From assembly GCA_944390805.1 (NCBI GenBank), contig CALXQW010000023.1, positions 1 through 44,137 on the forward strand: a stretch of DNA of 44,137 nucleotides, written 5' to 3'. The notes below the pieces were generated by a model. The model was not told the origin of the DNA and did not search any database. It saw only the letters and a program-made list of their open reading frames with translations. Shown here piece by piece: positions 40,878 through 44,137 of the stretch. Positions within the stretch are counted from its first letter, which is position 1. Every line of letters starts with the position of its first letter. The position numbers and the translations under genes are program-made. This DNA comes from an uncultured Opitutales bacterium (GTDB lineage Bacteria > Verrucomicrobiota > Verrucomicrobiia > Opitutales > Intestinicryptomonadaceae).

Positions 40878-41642
40878 CTACACCTTACATTTATTTCTAA
40901 TTTTTGAATGCGCACACTTTAAGATGGCTAAAATTGGCCGCCAGAATATCTTGCCAAAAAACGTAAATGAGCCGTCGGCATTCTTGCATAGCGGGCATAG
41001 CAGCCTTGAGAAAGGATACGCAAGTCTCCAGAGTTTTATTGAGGGGCTCAAGTCTTTTCTGTACACAACAGAATAATAGTTGGAATCGTCCCAAGAGGCA
41101 ATTCGCCACTTTCTGTATCCGAGCTTTTCAAGAGCCTTTTTATTTTCTGGCGATGAAAACGCTGTTGATATAAATGAATAAAGGCAATCTGCGGTGGCTA
41201 TAGATTCAGCCTTTCTAAACATATCGGCACCTATTCCCTGCCCGCGGCAGCTATCGTCAACGCATCTTATAGGACAGAAGATACGCTTTTTCCCAAATAG
41301 ACAGGGGGAAATTAGCATGATATGCAGCCCAACAAGCTTACCGTCTGCCTTTGCACTTATTATTTTTGCGCCAAGGCGCCGTAGCCTAGAAATGTCTTGG
41401 GTGGAAGTTCTTGCGGCGGTATAGACTATGCCACTTGTCTTTGATGGCTCGAAATTTTTTCTTATGAAAGCCGATATGAGTTCGTCCGACAAAGATTCGT
41501 CGTCAACAGATAGAATCTTGTTTTTGAGCTCAGGTTTTTGCATGCGTGCATATTTTTTTTGGATAGCAAGATTTGCAAGAAAAAAAGCCTTTCTTATTGC
41601 AATTGAGCAGAATGAACAGAGATAAAAATATGTTGACTTCAA
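40878..41642 (-). CDS. GNAT-family acyltransferase
   Basis: This 254-aa GNAT protein shows the acetyl-CoA-binding motif A in VDDSCRGQGIGADMFRKAES (about 128-147). Strands KLVGLHIMLIS before it and a C-terminal LEKLGYRKW after it complete the fold. It probably acylates a sugar or amino-sugar. The start is uncertain: TTG at 41642 opens the longest frame (with AGGAAAGGG about 15 bases away), while the first in-frame ATG is at 41543 and would give 221 aa. The N-terminal and C-terminal ends are basic and hydrophobic, which may attach it to the membrane. It is co-transcribed with licD and is divergent from the ATP-grasp gene. Confidence 0.75.
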   Translation of the reverse strand: MKSTYFYLCSFCSIAIRKAFFLANLAIQKKYARMQKPELKNKILSVDDESLSDELISAFIRKNFEPSKTSGIVYTAARTSTQDISRLRRLGAKIISAKADGKLVGLHIMLISPCLFGKKRIFCPIRCVDDSCRGQGIGADMFRKAESIATADCLYSFISTAFSSPENKKALEKLGYRKWRIASWDDSNYYSVVYRKDLSPSIKLWRLAYPFSRLLCPLCKNADGSFTFFGKIFWRPILAILKCAHSKIRNKCKV

Positions 41643-41704
41643 CTTAAAATTACCGACCCTTTCCTCAAAGGTTTCTTTCCGCGGTATTCAATGATTTTTT
41701 AATT

Positions 41705-42643
41705 ATGAATATTCTTTTTACATCGTCCGGCAGGCGCGTTGAGCTTCTCAAACGCGCAGCCAAGGCTGTGTCGAAATTTGGAGGCGGAAAAATAATTGCG
41801 GCCGACTTTTCATCAGACGCTCCAACATCTCGCTTTTGCGACGTCTTTGAGAAGGTGCCTTCTGTACTTTCACCAGATTACATACCTGCGCTTTGCGATA
41901 TCTGCCGCCGAAGAAAAATAGATATTCTTATTCCCACAATAGATACCGAGCTTGAAATTATAGCAAAATTTGTTCGTGAATTTGAACAGTTGGGTGTTTT
42001 GGTAAATATTTCGCATGTTGAAGTTATCCGCATATGCAGGGACAAATTATTAACGCAAAAATTTTTTGAGGATAACGGCATAGCATCTCCCATACTTATA
42101 GACAACCAGTTAGATTCCTCCAAGCAGAAGTATCCTCTTTTCATAAAGCCGCGGTACGGCTCTTCAAGTATCAATGCACTTAGGGTAAACTCTCCGAAGG
42201 AGCTCGATTTTTTCAGAGAATATATTAAAGATCCAATAGTTCAGAATTTTATATTCGGTGACGAATATACTGTTGATGTATTTTGCGGTTTTGATTCTAA
42301 CCCAATAACAATAGTTCCGCGCCTTCGTATTGCCGTGCGTTCGGGAGAGATTCTAAAGGGTAGAATAGTTAGGGACAGCCATATAATATCGGAAACTGCA
42401 AATCTTGTTTCAAAGCTGAAACCTTTTGGCCATATAACGGTTCAATGTTTTAAGAACGATGCCGGCATTTTCTTTGTGGAGGTAAATCCGCGTTTCGGCG
42501 GAGGTGCGCCTATGTCGATAGATGCGGGCGCTAATTCCATAGAAAATCTCATAAGGCTGAAGCGCGGAGAAAAGCTGTCGTACAGCGATGATTGGCGCGA
42601 CGGGATAGAGTTTTCTCGTTTTGACGATTCCGTTATGGTATAG
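41705..42643 (+). CDS. ATP-grasp ligase of the CarB-like type
   Basis: This 312-aa enzyme is of the ATP-grasp fold found in polysaccharide loci. It has an N-terminal Rossmann-like part (MNILFTSSGRRVELLKRAAK), the middle domain with KPRYGSSSINALRVNS for ATP binding, the acid stretch GDEYTVDVFCGF, and the C-terminal metal site EVNPRFGGGAPMSIDAGA. Such proteins join a carboxylate to an amine or thiol with ATP. The substrate is unknown. The next gene, 29 bases on, is an HAD phosphatase; this ATP-grasp/HAD pair recurs beside surface-glycan genes. It shares the divergent promoter region 41643-41704 with the GNAT gene. Confidence 0.85.
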   Translation: MNILFTSSGRRVELLKRAAKAVSKFGGGKIIAADFSSDAPTSRFCDVFEKVPSVLSPDYIPALCDICRRRKIDILIPTIDTELEIIAKFVREFEQLGVLVNISHVEVIRICRDKLLTQKFFEDNGIASPILIDNQLDSSKQKYPLFIKPRYGSSSINALRVNSPKELDFFREYIKDPIVQNFIFGDEYTVDVFCGFDSNPITIVPRLRIAVRSGEILKGRIVRDSHIISETANLVSKLKPFGHITVQCFKNDAGIFFVEVNPRFGGGAPMSIDAGANSIENLIRLKRGEKLSYSDDWRDGIEFSRFDDSVMV

Positions 42644-42672
42644 CCCCTCATTGGGTACAACATTGCGCCGCT

Positions 42673-43365
42673 ATGATAAAGGTTATTGCATGCGATTTTG
42701 ACGATACCTTGGTATTGGAGCGCAAATTTATATATAGCGGCTTTAGCGCATGTGCGCGGTTTTTATCCGAGAGGTTTTCACGCTTGGACGAGGCGAGTTT
42801 AAAAAATCTTTTCTTGCGCGAGTTTGAAAGGTCCACTCGTGGCGTATTCGACAGGGCCACAGAAGTTATATTTGCTGGCGAGAACAGCGATTTTATAAAG
42901 GATAAGGCCGCAGAGCTCATAGATGTTTACAGAACCCATAAGCCTTCAATCAGCTATGAGAAAGATGTTCATGAGTTCCTAAAGAGGCTGCGCGCGCGCG
43001 GATTAAAAAGCGCAGTAATTACCGATGGAAACCCCACAACGCAGCGCAATAAGCTTAAGGCCGTAGGCGCATTTGATGATTTTGATGAGATTGTAATAAC
43101 TTCGGAACATGGCTCCGATTGGGTTAAGCCCTCTGTAAAGGCATTTTTACATATTGCCCAGCACTTTTGCGTTAGGCCCGACGAAATTGCCTATATTGGA
43201 GATAATCCTGCCAAAGACTTTGCGTTTAGAGCATATATTCCCATAACTACAATAAGAATAAATAGGCCGAGGTCAGTCCATTCAGGCAATCCATATTTAA
43301 ATGGAATAAAAGAGCAGTTTAGTGTTGTTAGTCTTGTAGATATATTTTCTCTCTTGGGGCTTTGA
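42673..43365 (+). CDS. HAD-family hydrolase
   Basis: This 230-aa haloacid-dehalogenase-type phosphatase has motif I DFDDT (Asp8, Asp10), motif II ITDGN, motif III Lys in DWVKPSVKAF and motif IV IGDNPAKDF, with a helical cap in between (about 20-90). It probably dephosphorylates a sugar or an intermediate made with the ATP-grasp enzyme encoded just upstream. The start ATG at 42673 has no strong ribosome binding site, so coupling to the upstream gene is possible. Confidence 0.85.
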   Translation: MIKVIACDFDDTLVLERKFIYSGFSACARFLSERFSRLDEASLKNLFLREFERSTRGVFDRATEVIFAGENSDFIKDKAAELIDVYRTHKPSISYEKDVHEFLKRLRARGLKSAVITDGNPTTQRNKLKAVGAFDDFDEIVITSEHGSDWVKPSVKAFLHIAQHFCVRPDEIAYIGDNPAKDFAFRAYIPITTIRINRPRSVHSGNPYLNGIKEQFSVVSLVDIFSLLGL

Positions 43366-43463
43366 GCCTATATTTATAGAGTGCAGATATTCCTTATCGG
43401 TTTTGCCTGCATATTTCATAAAACTTAGCAAGGTATAGCAGGCCTTATGGCTGGCATAAGATA

Positions 43464-44137
43464 TTAAATTTCAAACCACTCGTAGATTGGCTCGCGGCAT
43501 TTTATGCTCGCAGACTTAACTCGCTCTATAAAGTCTGATGGATCTGCCGTATTTGACTCAAATAGGCCGTAATGCATTGGTATGGCAATTTTAGGATCTA
43601 ATGACTTAACCAAGCTTGCGGCTTGCTCGCAATTCATATTGCCGAGCTTGCCGTTTATGCATATAAAACACGCGTCTATTTCTCCGCCAGCAAGTCTTCT
43701 TACGGAAGGTGCAAGTTCTGGATAAAAGAGACTATCTGCGCTAAAATAAATGCGTTTTTCCGACAGCTTTATTATGAAACCTATGGCAGTTGGGTCCGAG
43801 TGTTTTGCGTGTGTGGCGCATATGCAAGCCCCATTAAAGGAGAAACTGTCCTCCGGTCTTAGGGCGCGGAATATTGACGGATCAAATCCGTCTTTTAAAA
43901 AGTGCGCGCGGGCAGAGTAAGATCCGGCAAATGTGGAATTGTGGTTGTGCAGGGCTATGTTCTGAATGGTGGGAGTGTCGTAATGGTCGGCGTGGTCGTG
44001 GCTGATTAAGACCAAGTCGGCGTTGAGTTCTTCGGCAGATAGGGGAGAGGGCGCCATGCGCCTAAATCCGGTATCTTTTGAACGCAGAAATATCTCGTCA
44101 GACAAATACGGGTCTACGGCAATTCTCAGATTGCCGT
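43464..44137 (-). CDS. MBL-fold (UlaG-like) hydrolase, 5' end outside window
   Basis: The reading frame is open to the right edge (NLRIAVDPYLSDEIF precedes the internal TTG at 44105), so the true start lies outside. The visible part has the zinc motif SHDHADH, CATHAKHSDP, YFSADSLF and IPMHYGLF, as in COG2220/UlaG-type metallohydrolases. The strand before it (IAVDPYLS) is typical of the family. It is convergent with the HAD gene. The substrate is unknown. It is a second member of the fold found in the left part of the window, but the two are not close copies. Confidence 0.8.
   Translation of the reverse strand, partial: GNLRIAVDPYLSDEIFLRSKDTGFRRMAPSPLSAEELNADLVLISHDHADHYDTPTIQNIALHNHNSTFAGSYSARAHFLKDGFDPSIFRALRPEDSFSFNGACICATHAKHSDPTAIGFIIKLSEKRIYFSADSLFYPELAPSVRRLAGGEIDACFICINGKLGNMNCEQAASLVKSLDPKIAIPMHYGLFESNTADPSDFIERVKSASIKCREPIYEWFEI

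Noticed and set aside
43444..43460. CTTATG/CATAAG hairpin between the HAD and MBL genes
   Set aside because: The stem is short and there is no T-run, so it was not called a terminator.

Overview
The window looks like a chromosomal segment of a Gram-negative, polysaccharide-using bacterium. Signal peptides, lipobox-bearing proteins and a BamD-like TPR protein next to fabH all point to an outer membrane. The protein styles (Sel1 lipoproteins, secreted toroid-like glycan enzymes, a lipoprotein sugar isomerase, a Bacteroides-type DNA glycosylase, an ATP-grasp/HAD pair) fit Verrucomicrobiota, possibly Opitutae-like, but this assignment is an inference from gene content and not from a search. TGA, TAG and TAA all act as stops and many starts lack a strong Shine-Dalgarno sequence.

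Left part (1-9.5 kb), AT-rich and mostly leftward. It begins with ribB behind an FMN riboswitch. Next come a metallo-beta-lactamase-fold hydrolase and a divergent CadR-like MerR regulator. A good MerR-type promoter, with a 19-20 bp spacer and a dyad, faces the hydrolase. An isoprenylcysteine-methyltransferase-like membrane protein follows. Then comes a tight leftward operon of a giant Sel1-repeat lipoprotein (1513 aa), an ECF sigma factor and a single-TM anti-sigma-like protein. This is the best candidate here for an undescribed envelope-to-nucleus signalling module. A tRNA-Lys with its own promoter and terminator closes this part, and base composition changes there.

Core part (9.9-22 kb), more GC-rich. 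rpmF-plsX-fabH-TPR form one rightward operon for ribosome, phospholipid and envelope functions. pfkB-type kinase-proA-ligA form another. LigA is unusual: it has a lysine-rich coiled insertion in its adenylation domain and a disordered tail ending in a beta-clamp-like peptide. A leftward AAA+ regulator of the sigma-54 activator family follows, but it has lost the GAFTGA loop and the Walker B glutamate, so it probably does not activate sigma-54 polymerase. A PepSY-like periplasmic protein and a two-TM protein come next.

Glycan and housekeeping part (22-40 kb). It holds a large secreted protein of unknown family followed by a broken secreted gene, then a convergent GH-D clan alpha-galactosidase, tRNA-Val, recN, ftsK, a DNA glycosylase, a lipoprotein TIM-barrel isomerase, an unrecognised cytosolic 585-aa protein and a secreted BD-FAE/acetylxylan-esterase-like hydrolase. 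Clear intrinsic terminators separate many of the units.

Right part (40-44 kb). A GNAT acyltransferase plus LicD-type transferase reads left, divergent from an ATP-grasp ligase plus HAD phosphatase reading right. Together they look like enzymes that decorate a surface glycan. A second MBL-fold hydrolase runs off the right edge.
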